This document shows positions 25,730 through 33,695 of a stretch of DNA of 33,695 bases, piece by piece. The stretch lies in contig JASLKH010000044.1 of assembly GCA_030747675.1 (NCBI GenBank), positions 1 through 33,695 on the forward strand. Direction: 5' to 3'. The DNA is from Candidatus Thalassarchaeaceae archaeon. GTDB taxonomy: Archaea; Thermoplasmatota; Poseidoniia; Poseidoniales; Thalassarchaeaceae. The notes under the pieces are model-generated. The model had not been told where the DNA came from, made no database searches, and saw only the letters and a list, made by a program, of their open reading frames with translations. The number at the start of each line of letters is the position of its first letter. The stretch's first letter is position 1. Both the position numbers and the translations under genes were made by a program.

Positions 25730-25774
25730 ATGAAGAGGTGGAGGGTGGCGAGGCCGCACGAGGCATTCCAATGA
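25730..25774 (+). other. Possible 14-codon leader ORF overlapping rpsB start
   Basis: ATG 25730 opens a frame encoding MKRWRVARPHEAFQ and stops at the TGA inside ATGA of the rpsB start. The overlap is the same kind used for coupling within this window. Several GGTG/GAGG stretches inside it could serve as Shine-Dalgarno sites for rpsB. Coincidence cannot be excluded with so short a frame. Confidence 0.25.
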
Positions 25775-26379
25775 GTGAATCTCCACTAGTTCCCCATGAA
25801 ACTTACGAGGATCATGCAGTGCATATTGGCACTCAACAGAAGAGTGCTGATATGAAGCCATTCTTGAGTGATATTCGCGGCGATGGAAGCGGTTTGCATC
25901 TCATCGACCTAGAGCAAACAGATGAGAGAATACGTGTAGTTGCAGAGTTCTTGAATCGATATGATTGTAGTAGAATTTTAGTTGTCAGCGCGCGTCAGTA
26001 TGGACAGCGCCCCGCTCGAATGTTTGCTCAGGCAATTGGTGCGACTCACAACGTGGGGCGATTCATTCCAGGTACACTTACGAATCCGCGCCTACGAACA
26101 TATATTGAACCAGAATTGATTTTTGTTACAGACCCACAGGCAGATCAACAATCACTTTCAGAGGCAGTTAGCAGTGGTTTACCAGTTGTTGCAATTTGTG
26201 ATGCAAATAATAATCTCCGAAACGTTGATCTTTGCTTGCCAGCAAATAACAAAGGTCGCAGAAGTCTTTCTCTTCTTTACTGGATACTAGCAAGAGAAGT
26301 CCTGAAGGCGCGAGGTACAATGGACGATGATACTTGGGCTACTATGCAAGATGTAAATGACTGGGAATCTACGTTTTAG
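25771..26379 (+). CDS. rpsB: Small-subunit ribosomal protein uS2
   Basis: 202 residues from ATG 25771. The sequence is a standard archaeal S2: HAVHIGTQQKSADMKPFLS, TDERIRVVAEFL, ILVVSARQYGQRP, GRFIPGTLTNP, FVTDPQADQQS and LPANNKGRRSLSLLYWILAR. An in-frame GTG at 25738 would add 11 residues of low similarity. uS2 joins the small subunit late in assembly. In many archaea it neighbours enolase and RNA polymerase subunits; here the upstream neighbour is the divergent nuclease gene and the downstream one a tRNA-modifying enzyme. The C-terminus (DDDTWATMQDVNDWESTF) is acidic. Confidence 0.96.
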   Translation: MSESPLVPHETYEDHAVHIGTQQKSADMKPFLSDIRGDGSGLHLIDLEQTDERIRVVAEFLNRYDCSRILVVSARQYGQRPARMFAQAIGATHNVGRFIPGTLTNPRLRTYIEPELIFVTDPQADQQSLSEAVSSGLPVVAICDANNNLRNVDLCLPANNKGRRSLSLLYWILAREVLKARGTMDDDTWATMQDVNDWESTF

Positions 26380-26402
26380 ATAACCATCTAGTCCTTGTCT
26401 TG

Positions 26403-26410
26403 AATATATA
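26403..26410 (+). promoter_or_regulatory. TATA-like box for leaderless dus
   Basis: AATATATA-type sequence centred about 24 nt before ATG 26430. The spacing matches archaeal TATA-to-start distance, so the dus mRNA probably begins at or next to its ATG. Confidence 0.45.
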
Positions 26411-26429
26411 GGAACACTTCGGTGTGATT

Positions 26430-27461
26430 ATGTTGGACCCTGTCCCCCTCTTTCTTGCGCCGATGGCAGGAGTCACAGATCTAGCATTTCGCTTGCTTGC
26501 ACGTGAATGTGGGGCTGATGTTACGGCAACTGAATTTACTGCAGCAAGTGGACTATCCAGAAAGGACACAAAATCTTGGGCGAAATTAGAAACTCATCCC
26601 AGAGAAAGCCCATTTATCCCGCAAATCTTTGGAGGGGTAGAGGAAGAAATGGTTGAAACTGTCCGAATTTTGTCTGAAAGTGCAGATGTCATTGATCTAA
26701 ATTTTGGCTGCCCTGCACCAAAAGTGACCAAGACTTGCGCAGGTGCTGCTCTGATGGGAGAACCTGATACACTTGTTAGCATGGTTGAAAGATGTATTGA
26801 AGTGTCACAGGTACCAGTTTCAGTAAAAATGCGTTTAGGCACTGGAAGTAACAATATCAACGTCTTAGATATAGCCGAAAGTTGTGCTCAATTAGGTGTT
26901 TTACGAGTCTGTATCCATGGTCGTACACTTTCACAGAAGTATAGAGGTGTGGCTGATTGGAATATAATCCGAGAAGCAGTCGATTTGCTAGAATCATATG
27001 GCACTCCAGTTATCGCTAATGGCGACATTGTTGATGCAAAAAGTGCTGCAAAATGTTTGGAAAGGACAGGTGCATCTGGATTGATGATTGGCCGAGCTGC
27101 AATTGGGAACCCATGTATTTTTGGTCAGATAAAATCCAAACTTGGTTGGAATAATTATTCAGCACCATGGTCCAATCAATCAGAAGTCATTGCAAAGCAT
27201 TGGGCTTGGAATCGGTATGTAGATCTGGTTGATGAAGTCGGGGGCCCCCGTGGTGCTAGAAATATGAAACAACATGCAATATCATTCACTAAAGGACTTC
27301 CTGGTGGTAAAGAAATCAGGCCACACTTACACTCAATTAAAGATTTTAGAAAGATTGGCGAACCACTAAATTTGGCATTTGAGAAATATGCTAAAGGTGA
27401 ATCAAATACTCTTGCTAATCCGGAGGCTATTGCAATGGCACAATCAATATATTCTATTTGA
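26430..27461 (+). CDS. dus: tRNA-dihydrouridine synthase
   Basis: 343 residues, a full-length FMN-dependent Dus that reduces uridine in tRNA. N-terminal FLAPMAGVTDLAFR is the family start. VIDLNFGCPAPKVTKTCAG holds the catalytic cysteine (GCP) and the KV motif, VSVKMRLG binds flavin, IHGRTLSQKYRGVADW contributes the RNA/flavin histidine, and PVIANGDIVDAKSAAKCLE plus GLMIGRAAIGNPCIFGQI form the phosphate-binding end. The ATG at 26430 is preferred over GTG 26424 because a TATA-like box lies about 24 nt upstream. It converges on a regulator gene with 15 nt between stops. Confidence 0.94.
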   Translation: MLDPVPLFLAPMAGVTDLAFRLLARECGADVTATEFTAASGLSRKDTKSWAKLETHPRESPFIPQIFGGVEEEMVETVRILSESADVIDLNFGCPAPKVTKTCAGAALMGEPDTLVSMVERCIEVSQVPVSVKMRLGTGSNNINVLDIAESCAQLGVLRVCIHGRTLSQKYRGVADWNIIREAVDLLESYGTPVIANGDIVDAKSAAKCLERTGASGLMIGRAAIGNPCIFGQIKSKLGWNNYSAPWSNQSEVIAKHWAWNRYVDLVDEVGGPRGARNMKQHAISFTKGLPGGKEIRPHLHSIKDFRKIGEPLNLAFEKYAKGESNTLANPEAIAMAQSIYSI

Positions 27462-27476
27462 TAACTAATACTGAAT

Positions 27477-28574
27477 TTATTGTTCAAGAGCTTTTTCTAA
27501 AGTTTCGGCAACTCTCTTCATCCTACGAAAAGTGCGATCAACTCGTGCAAGAATTCTTTCTCGGATTGCTGCAGCATTGATACCTGCTAATCTCCAACCA
27601 ACGGGCAATCTACCTCCAAGCAGATTGAGTAAAATCATCTGTTCTTTGGCACTTACATCAGAGAATATTTTTTCACATTTTGAAACGTTGAATTTACCAT
27701 TATCCAGGGCTTTGATAATTTTATTTGCCAAGCCTGAATCAATGCGATTCAAACCTCCCTTTGAAATGAGCCAGTCCCCCCCTCTTCTTCCATGTTGACT
27801 TGAAATTGCCGACCATAGAGTAACTGGTAACCTGTCAATGCGTGGAATTCGTTCTGCTAAACCTGCGGCACAGAAGCGGTCTAATGTTCGGGTTAACCTT
27901 GGCCGTGTAGTACCCCATAAATCTAATGCCTCATCTAATGAAAGTGGTAGGTTTGAATCCAAGAGATACTCAAAAATCCCTTTTCCTAAGGGTGCCCCAT
28001 TGGGGCCACTGCGCACACGATCACCGTACAATCCTAAGTCTTGCAGAAACGAATCCATTTCATCCTGACCTTCAGTTAGAGGGACTCTGGAACGAATATG
28101 AATACGAAATGGAGCATCCTTATTTTTTTCTGATGGAATTTTCATCCGCTCTTCACTTTCTTTCATCCATGAATTCAAAACTCGTAATCTCTGTTCCAAT
28201 ACTAGTCTTGCTTCAACTGCCATCACCTCCACTGCATTTGTTAGTGAACCATTTCGCAAATGATGAACACGCCACCCGTCAATATTTACTGAGTCGATTA
28301 ATCCACATTCAGTTAGTTTTGTAATTTGGTTATGTAATGCTGTAATGGCCAAACCCAGTTCATCTGCTAGTTCTTGTGCATTCCAACCATTTTTTGGGTA
28401 TTGAATCAGATAATCGCGCACCAAGCGATGTAGGGGGGAATGAATACCTTCCCCACTCCATTCATCCCCTTTGCGTCGGATTAAATCTAATGTGTCCATT
28501 AACCAAGATACCAATTGGTCTACATCTTTTGAACCCGCAGGTGCAGGTTGCTCTAGCAACCGCATGTTCATCAT
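27477..28574 (-). CDS. Winged-helix transcriptional regulator, unknown family
   Basis: 365 residues from ATG 28574, which follows AGGTG by five bases; TTG 28601 would add nine residues. Residues about 40-105 form an ArsR/MarR-like winged helix (HRLVRDYLIQYPKN, AQELADELGLAITALHNQIT, CGLIDSVNIDGWRVHHL). The middle (about 190-250) may contain a second HTH-like unit (LSLDEALDLWGTTRPRLTRT). The last ~90 residues are basic and helical (IRERILARVDRTFRRMKRV). No ligand-binding domain is recognised. It lies in a row of three minus-strand regulator genes, downstream of the membrane-anchored one, with a strong hairpin between them. Confidence 0.7.
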   Translation of the reverse strand: MMNMRLLEQPAPAGSKDVDQLVSWLMDTLDLIRRKGDEWSGEGIHSPLHRLVRDYLIQYPKNGWNAQELADELGLAITALHNQITKLTECGLIDSVNIDGWRVHHLRNGSLTNAVEVMAVEARLVLEQRLRVLNSWMKESEERMKIPSEKNKDAPFRIHIRSRVPLTEGQDEMDSFLQDLGLYGDRVRSGPNGAPLGKGIFEYLLDSNLPLSLDEALDLWGTTRPRLTRTLDRFCAAGLAERIPRIDRLPVTLWSAISSQHGRRGGDWLISKGGLNRIDSGLANKIIKALDNGKFNVSKCEKIFSDVSAKEQMILLNLLGGRLPVGWRLAGINAAAIRERILARVDRTFRRMKRVAETLEKALEQ

Positions 28575-28638
28575 GGCGGCACCTGACGCTCGACGGCTCA
28601 AAACACCTATGTCGATAATTCAGCATCAGACCTAACTA

Positions 28639-28661
28639 TCCCGAATTTGTTCTATTCGGGA
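28639..28661. repeat. 8-bp perfect inverted repeat between two regulator genes
   Basis: TCCCGAAT (28639-28646) and ATTCGGGA (28654-28661) flank a 7-nt loop. The repeat spans the stop codon of the membrane-anchored regulator and lies about 65 nt upstream of the next regulator's start on the minus strand. No poly-T follows on that strand, so it may be an operator or an mRNA-processing hairpin and not a simple terminator. Confidence 0.55.
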
Positions 28662-29293
28662 AGTGGCCTTTCGTCTAACCATTCATATTGAACGGAACTT
28701 GATTGTAATCCAGCAAGATGTGGTGCTAATTCTAAATCATGGGAATGCACAATACCACGGCGACGAAGAACTTTGATTGCCGAGTGTACAGTGGCCCTAG
28801 ATCGTCCTAATTCGCGTGACAATTCAGCTTGACTTTTCGGTTTAGGCTTTTTTGCTAGACGAGCGACTACCAGTCGTTGTGCTCCCGAAAGCCCAACAGG
28901 CATCATTCTAGCAGCCCTTTCAGAGTCACCAACATTCATCTCTTGTAGAATTTCAATTTGTTGTGGGGCCCCTGCATAATGACAAGATCTTCCATTCACA
29001 GGTACAACAGTAATTGAGCGATTGGAAATTAATACATCAAGATGATGTCTAAGCGTTCCATTTGCAGCTCCTAATTCCCGCTGAAGTTCTCGGTATGCCA
29101 ACCCAGGTTGAGATTCAAGAACTTGCAGGATTCTTTTACGAAGTGGATGCTCCCAAGGATTTTCGACTTGGGTAGATATTACCCCAGATGCGCTCCAATT
29201 CCAAGGCATTACTGCGCCCATACTTGCTCCGAGTGCAGCCACACCCGCCATGAGCCAAGGACGCTGTCGGTGCCATTGCTGAAGCAGTGCCAT
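28652..29293 (-). CDS. Membrane-anchored regulator with two winged-helix domains
   Basis: 213 residues. A hydrophobic N-terminal segment (LMAGVAALGASMGAVMPW) predicts a membrane anchor. Two winged-helix units follow: the first about residues 45-110 (LRKRILQVLESQPGLAYREL, NGTLRHHLDVLI), the second about 135-190 (LSGAQRLVVARLAKKPKPKS, AELSRELGRSRATVHSAIKV). Proteins with an N-terminal helix and tandem winged helices are frequent in marine Thermoplasmatota and haloarchaea, but a target is not known. The ATG at 29293 has no strong Shine-Dalgarno. Possible roles are membrane-linked transcription control; this is inference from topology. Confidence 0.75.
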   Translation of the reverse strand: MALLQQWHRQRPWLMAGVAALGASMGAVMPWNWSASGVISTQVENPWEHPLRKRILQVLESQPGLAYRELQRELGAANGTLRHHLDVLISNRSITVVPVNGRSCHYAGAPQQIEILQEMNVGDSERAARMMPVGLSGAQRLVVARLAKKPKPKSQAELSRELGRSRATVHSAIKVLRRRGIVHSHDLELAPHLAGLQSSSVQYEWLDERPLPE

Positions 29294-29346
29294 GAACCTC
29301 TTTGATACTCAGTGCTTATTCAAGCAATTGGTCCACTGTTCGGACA

Positions 29347-29799
29347 TTATTCACTGGTAACTGAGCCTTTTTTGATTTTCATATATGCGACCAAGGAACC
29401 AAGTAAACGTCCAGAGCGTTGACCATGATCGGTGAGACGGTAAGTGACTCTAACTGGGGGGCCATCAACAACTACCCTGTCAACAAGACCATTTTTCGTG
29501 CATTTTTTGAGTTTGTCAGACAGAGTCCTGCTTGAGATTCCTGAAAGCAATTTTCTCAATTCATTGAATCTCCTATCTCCTGCAATGTACAGTGTTGCTA
29601 GAATTTCAATAGTCCACCTACTTGTGAATACATCTAGGGCTTCAACTGCAGCTTCTACTTCCCATGACAAGCCCTTTTGGTCAATTGAATCGTCTCCCAG
29701 TATATGTCTAATACGTGCTCCCATTCCTTCTGTTGTGACAATACATGATTCAATTTCTTTCAGATTTTCATTGCTAATTTTCATCGCTGGCCCTATCAT
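29347..29799 (-). CDS. HxlR-family transcriptional regulator
   Basis: 150 residues with one HxlR-type winged helix at about 53-140: FTSRWTIEILATLYIAGDRR, FNELRKLLSGISSRTLSDKL and RVTYRLTDHGQRSGRLLGSL match the family order (W-x3-IL-x-L, RF-EL, IS-x-R-LS, Y-LT-x-G). About 50 residues precede the domain. GGTGAT lies three bases before the ATG. It is divergent from a micro-ORF operon across 127 nt that contains repeated CCACAC sites, suggesting autoregulation and control of that operon. HxlR proteins often sense aldehydes, quinones or redox state, but no ligand can be assigned here. Confidence 0.88.
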   Translation of the reverse strand: MIGPAMKISNENLKEIESCIVTTEGMGARIRHILGDDSIDQKGLSWEVEAAVEALDVFTSRWTIEILATLYIAGDRRFNELRKLLSGISSRTLSDKLKKCTKNGLVDRVVVDGPPVRVTYRLTDHGQRSGRLLGSLVAYMKIKKGSVTSE

Positions 29800-29827
29800 T
29801 TTATCACCGGTTTACTATTTATCATGT

Positions 29828-29914
29828 AGTGTGGAAAATGCACCTTAATTTAAACTTTGTAACTCCTCAGTCTAAATACAACGGGCCACACATGGTTTAC
29901 TATCCACACTGGTT
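29828..29914. promoter_or_regulatory. Repeated CCACAC operator-like sites between hxlR and micro-ORFs
   Basis: Three related sites: AGTGTGGA at 29828-29835, which is the exact inverse of TCCACACT at 29903-29910, and a direct repeat CCACACATGGTT (29886-29897) / CCACACTGGTT (29904-29914) spaced 18 bp. TAAATACA (about 29873-29880) is a TATA-like box for the plus strand and TTAATTTAAA (about 29847-29856) one for the minus strand. The sites lie near both predicted transcription starts, where a repressor would block both promoters. Confidence 0.55.
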
Positions 29915-29926
29915 GGAGGTATTAAC

Positions 29927-30091
29927 ATGGATGAATGGTTGAAAAATTGGATTGATGAATGGAGCGAAGAATACGATCGACTTGAAGCTGAAAAGCAAGA
30001 TAATCAGAAGAAGAAGGTAAGCCTATCTGAACAGATTCGTTTGAAGGTGTTTGGGCGCATCTTCAACATTAACAAAAAGGTGAAGGTATGA
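29927..30091 (+). CDS. Micro-protein A (54 aa), highly charged, unknown
   Basis: A 54-codon frame beginning MDEWLKNWIDEWSEEYDRLE. A perfect GGAGGT sits six bases upstream, the best ribosome-binding site in this part of the window. The first half is acidic, with tryptophans at 4, 8 and 12 spaced one helical turn apart, followed by a Lys-rich stretch (QDNQKKKVSLSEQ) and a basic end (FGRIFNINKKVKV). No cysteines or membrane segment. The stop overlaps the start of a second micro-ORF (ATGA). I do not recognise the protein; helix-mediated binding to a partner is only a guess. Confidence 0.6.
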   Translation: MDEWLKNWIDEWSEEYDRLEAEKQDNQKKKVSLSEQIRLKVFGRIFNINKKVKV

Positions 30092-30174
30092 TTCAAAAAA
30101 TCACTGAATGGTTTTTGAGAAACTCAAGATACTTGCCTAGGTTTTCAATGATGAGTCATTTTCCTCGTTATTGA
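30088..30174 (+). CDS. Micro-protein B (28 aa), basic amphipathic peptide, unknown
   Basis: A 28-codon frame (MIQKITEWFLRNSRYLPRFS...) coupled to micro-protein A by an ATGA overlap and preceded by AGGTGAAGG, a good Shine-Dalgarno. It is basic with five aromatic-rich positions (W, F, Y) and could form a short membrane-active helix. The overlap and ribosome site are the main support; the length is too small for statistical coding evidence. The following 70 nt (30175-30244) before the convergent dehydrogenase hold nothing recognised. Confidence 0.4.
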   Translation: MIQKITEWFLRNSRYLPRFSMMSHFPRY

Positions 30175-30244
30175 ATGATGACGATAAACCTGGATTGACT
30201 ATACAGATTTGACTCTAATATCACGTTGACCCAACTAAATCGAA

Positions 30245-32341
30245 TCAGGAGTTGCTGTAGTTGGGTCTCCGACCCTCAATTAAGGCTGAAAGGCCTTCAA
30301 GGCTATCTGCAGTGCTGAAGATATTTTCAAGCCCCTTTAATTCAAGATTGAGACCTTCTTCAAGTGTAGTGCTAGTGGCTGCGTCTAGTAATTCATTTGC
30401 CATTTTTAATGCAATAGGGGCAGTTCTACTTAGAGATTTGAGTTGCCTTCCAATGTTTCGATCATCTACATCAAACCCTTCAGGGCAATTTCCAGACAAG
30501 AGTGTAGCCATGTTTTGGTCGTTGTAGAACGCTGAAGTGAAGGTAGCAATCGGGTGTTCGGCTTGTAATGGTGCATGGGGGTATTTTTGATTTGGTTTAC
30601 CAGTTATTGAAATACTCTCAACAGTTGAAGTCACTTCTGCAGGTTCAACTAAATGTGTAAGCAAACCAAGTGCATATGCTGTTTTGTGGTCAATAAAATT
30701 CCCTGCAAGTACTGCCCACCTAGCGGCTTCAATACCACATATACGAACCGTGCGTTGTGTGCCACCAAGGCCTGGATAAATACCAATACTAGTTTCAGGG
30801 AATCGGAATTGCGTCCTTCTAGTTCCTACCCGATAGTCACAAGCAAGTGCTAGTTCTAACCCTCCACCAAGTGCAAGCCCTGTAGTGAGTGCAACAGTAG
30901 TCTTTGGACTATTTTCAAGCTTATCGAGAACAACATGGCCGTTTGCAGTAAATTCGTAGATATCAGGAAAAGAATCTGCTCGGATTTTGTCGACAAAGAA
31001 TTTGACATCTGCTCCAGCAACAAATGCCTTCCCTGCTCCCTCGAGGGCAATTGTTGTGACACTCGAATCTGAATTTAAATCATCTAGTACAGCACCAAGT
31101 TGCCCAACAACAGTTTCATTGAGAGCATTCATGGCTTCTGGGCGATTCAAACGAACAGTTGCAACCCCCCCTCTTTGGACAACATCGATAAAATTGAAAT
31201 CCCATCCGTACCCAGTTTCTGCCTTTATCGCAAAAAAATCAGGGAGAGTAAAGTTCGCAAGGTTAGCATATGATTTAGCCATCCTGTATGCTTCTGAGAT
31301 GCCAATTGAGTTCATGATTTCAAATGGTCCATTCATCCACCTCAAACCAACTTTCGCTCCACGATCAACATCTTCCATTGAACAAATTTCTTCGGAGACG
31401 ATTTGTGCACTTACTGCAAAAACTTGGCCCAGTAACCTTTCACTAATTGTGGTTGCAGCATCAACTGAGCAATTTTCATCATCACCGATATCCCACATGG
31501 CGCCTGCTCCAACCAAATCTTGTAGGCTCTTTGCACCGGTATATCGTGGTGTATTCAATTGCTCTGCAAGGTAATTCGTTGCATGAAGAGCAATCGGTGG
31601 CCCTGTTAAATTCATCAACGCAAAAGGGCCCATTCCAATGTCGAATGCTTTGCATGCGACAGCATCAATTTGTGCAGTGCTCGCAATTCCTTCTTCTAGG
31701 AGTAAACAAGCTTCATTCAACCAAGGGACAAAGAATCGGTTTACTACAAACCCAGGCCTATCTTTGCACACAATTACAACTTTCCCTAACATCTTGCAAT
31801 ATTGTTCAACCCTAGCAACTGTTTCTGGAGAAGACAGTTCAGAAGGAATAACTTCGACGAGTCTATTTTTTGCTGGGTGGTAAAAAAAGTGTAACCCTAC
31901 AAATCGGTCAGGACGTGCTGTTGCTTCAGCCAATGCGTTTACTGAGAGAGATGATGTATTGGATGCCAGAATTGTGTTTTCTCCACAGGCACTATCGAGA
32001 GTGTTGAAGACAGCAGATTTGATGTCAAAGTCCTCAAAAACGGCTTCAATAACAAGATCAGTATCTCTTGAAACATTTTCAACACCGACTACACTAGTAA
32101 CTCTTTTTTTGATACCTTCAACTTGTTCAGGAGAAAATATTCGACGTTCAACGGCTTCTGCAAGAAAATTTGAAATTGTTTCTTGGCCACGATTTACCCA
32201 TTGCTCTTCTCTATCGACCATTTGAACGTCGAATAGCTCTTGAGCAGATTTTTGAGCAATACCAGATCCCATATTGCCTGCTCCAATAATGGCGATAGTT
32301 TCGATAGGTTGCATATTCAACGGGGATAGAGTGACCTCCAT
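30245..32341 (-). CDS. 3-hydroxyacyl-CoA dehydrogenase / enoyl-CoA hydratase fusion
   Basis: 698 residues for two steps of fatty acid beta-oxidation: hydration of enoyl-CoA and NAD-dependent oxidation of 3-hydroxyacyl-CoA. The dehydrogenase is N-terminal: [15 protein letters not shown] (Rossmann loop), [25 protein letters not shown] and [16 protein letters not shown] (catalytic His, then Glu), with a repeated C-terminal HAD domain to about residue 375. The hydratase follows: [24 protein letters not shown] (oxyanion loop), [11 protein letters not shown] (Glu 496) and [17 protein letters not shown] (Glu 516), the two glutamates 20 apart as in crotonase. The order is opposite to bacterial FadB but known in archaea. 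ATG 32341 is used; ATG 32314 ([11 protein letters not shown]) is a plausible alternative. Confidence 0.94.
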   Translation of the reverse strand: MEVTLSPLNMQPIETIAIIGAGNMGSGIAQKSAQELFDVQMVDREEQWVNRGQETISNFLAEAVERRIFSPEQVEGIKKRVTSVVGVENVSRDTDLVIEAVFEDFDIKSAVFNTLDSACGENTILASNTSSLSVNALAEATARPDRFVGLHFFYHPAKNRLVEVIPSELSSPETVARVEQYCKMLGKVVIVCKDRPGFVVNRFFVPWLNEACLLLEEGIASTAQIDAVACKAFDIGMGPFALMNLTGPPIALHATNYLAEQLNTPRYTGAKSLQDLVGAGAMWDIGDDENCSVDAATTISERLLGQVFAVSAQIVSEEICSMEDVDRGAKVGLRWMNGPFEIMNSIGISEAYRMAKSYANLANFTLPDFFAIKAETGYGWDFNFIDVVQRGGVATVRLNRPEAMNALNETVVGQLGAVLDDLNSDSSVTTIALEGAGKAFVAGADVKFFVDKIRADSFPDIYEFTANGHVVLDKLENSPKTTVALTTGLALGGGLELALACDYRVGTRRTQFRFPETSIGIYPGLGGTQRTVRICGIEAARWAVLAGNFIDHKTAYALGLLTHLVEPAEVTSTVESISITGKPNQKYPHAPLQAEHPIATFTSAFYNDQNMATLLSGNCPEGFDVDDRNIGRQLKSLSRTAPIALKMANELLDAATSTTLEEGLNLELKGLENIFSTADSLEGLSALIEGRRPNYSNS

Positions 32342-32361
32342 GAATGCACCGATGTAGTCAA

Positions 32362-32377
32362 CAGCCCTTTAGGGCTG
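32362..32377. promoter_or_regulatory. Perfect 7-bp dyad in the HADH divergent promoter region
   Basis: CAGCCCTTTAGGGCTG has 7-bp arms and a 2-bp centre. It lies 20 nt upstream of the dehydrogenase/hydratase start and about 55 nt before the oppositely oriented gene's ATG, a good position for an operator or for a short hairpin in the leader of the minus-strand transcript. Confidence 0.5.
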
Positions 32378-32394
32378 AAAGATATTGATTCAGG

Positions 32395-32407
32395 CATTAA
32401 ATTATAC
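32395..32407 (+). promoter_or_regulatory. TATA-like box for leaderless downstream gene
   Basis: TTAAATTATAC ends about 25 nt before ATG 32432. The distance fits a transcript starting at that ATG and favours it over the TTG at 32411. Confidence 0.45.
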
Positions 32408-32431
32408 AACTTGACTGACCAGCCACGTTTC

Positions 32432-33421
<990 letters not shown>

Positions 33422-33476
33422 TTTGTCAAATTAATGCACCAACTGGCATTATAGTCACCCTTTGCCTCGGAAAAAT

Positions 33477-33695
33477 ATGCGAGTACGTGTAATTGTACTG
33501 AGTTTCTTATTGTTGGCCGTTTCAGGAGCCAATCTTGTGGATGCCAATTCAAGTGGAAAGTACCAGAGTGCATCAGGTTGTAGTTGCCATTATGGTGGAA
33601 GCGCAACGGTTTCTATGTCTGGTCAACCAGCAACATACACAGCTGGACAAACATACACGCTTTCAATATCAGTTAGTGGTGGCGTTTCAGGTAGT
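33477..33695 (+). CDS. Secreted protein with CxCH motif, partial at window end
   Basis: 73 codons are visible and the frame runs off the end. The start MRVRVIVLSFLLLAVSGANL is a signal peptide. After it comes SGCSCHYGGS (Cys 35, Cys 37, His 38) then GQPATYTAGQTYTLSISVSG. The G-x-C-x-C-H-x-GG followed by Y-x-(P/A)GQTY-(T)L pattern resembles the choice-of-anchor V / Reelin-like domain found in secreted proteins of marine bacteria and archaea, in which the motif is usually CxxCHxGG. A TATA-like CATTATAGTC (33447-33456) lies about 25 nt before the ATG, suggesting a leaderless transcript. Heme or metal binding is possible but not shown. Confidence 0.7.
   Translation, partial: MRVRVIVLSFLLLAVSGANLVDANSSGKYQSASGCSCHYGGSATVSMSGQPATYTAGQTYTLSISVSGGVSGS

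Noticed and set aside
24384-25770. CRISPR locus next to the Cas4-like gene
   Set aside because: No direct repeats with regular spacers and no cas1/cas2 or effector gene are present in the window.
30987-31574. 195-codon plus-strand frame inside the HADH/ECH fusion
   Set aside because: It is antisense to the conserved fusion gene and shows no domain or start signal.

Overview
The window looks like chromosomal DNA of a planktonic Thermoplasmatota archaeon, most likely Marine Group II (Candidatus Poseidoniales). The pointers are archaeal-type information genes (aIF1A, Rio1 kinase, a Dim2-like KH protein, an archaeal uS2), an 11-subunit complex I without NuoE/F/G and with a split NuoJ, large surface proteins with CARDB/NEW3-like beta-sandwich repeats, frequent TTG/GTG starts, and a mix of Shine-Dalgarno-led operon genes and apparently leaderless genes with a TATA-like box about 25-30 nt before the ATG. 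The lineage is inferred; no rRNA is present to prove it.

Layout. (1) 1-4609: two overlapping genes for large, C-terminally membrane-anchored surface proteins. (2) 4774-16611: a tightly packed nuoABCDHIJ(N)J(C)KLMN operon for a proton-pumping complex I. Several subunits are remodelled: NuoH has a roughly 60-residue insertion in its first cytoplasmic loop, NuoI has roughly 85 extra residues between its two 4Fe-4S motifs plus a long N-terminal extension, NuoL has a His/Asp-rich loop, and NuoA lacks a usually conserved glutamate. (3) 16677-19031: a translation and ribosome-biogenesis cluster, aIF1A then Rio1 on + and a Dim2-like KH protein on -. The Rio1 frame has no canonical start codon where one is expected. 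(4) 19043-24381: divergent Ig-like/CARDB surface proteins, one with a cytoplasmic double zinc ribbon, and a small lipoprotein. (5) 24384-25601: a Cas4-like PD-(D/E)XK nuclease with four transmembrane helices inserted between its N-terminal cysteine and nuclease core. (6) 25771-27461: ribosomal protein uS2 and a tRNA-dihydrouridine synthase. (7) 27477-29799: three winged-helix regulators on the minus strand (one membrane anchored, one HxlR type). Divergent from the HxlR gene is an overlapping pair of very small ORFs (54 and 28 codons) behind a perfect Shine-Dalgarno and repeated CCACAC motifs. (8) 30245-32341: a 3-hydroxyacyl-CoA dehydrogenase/enoyl-CoA hydratase fusion for beta-oxidation, divergent from a protein with a Pro-Glu repeat linker; a secreted protein runs off the window end.

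Together the genes describe an aerobic or facultative heterotroph that oxidises fatty acyl chains and feeds electrons to a modified complex I whose electron-input module is not encoded here. The best candidates for undescribed biology are the membrane-embedded Cas4-like nuclease, the HxlR/micro-ORF regulatory unit, the modified NuoI/NuoH pair and the non-AUG start (or stop-codon readthrough) of rio1. No gene-free stretch longer than 300 bases is present, and no tRNA, rRNA, CRISPR array or insertion sequence was seen.
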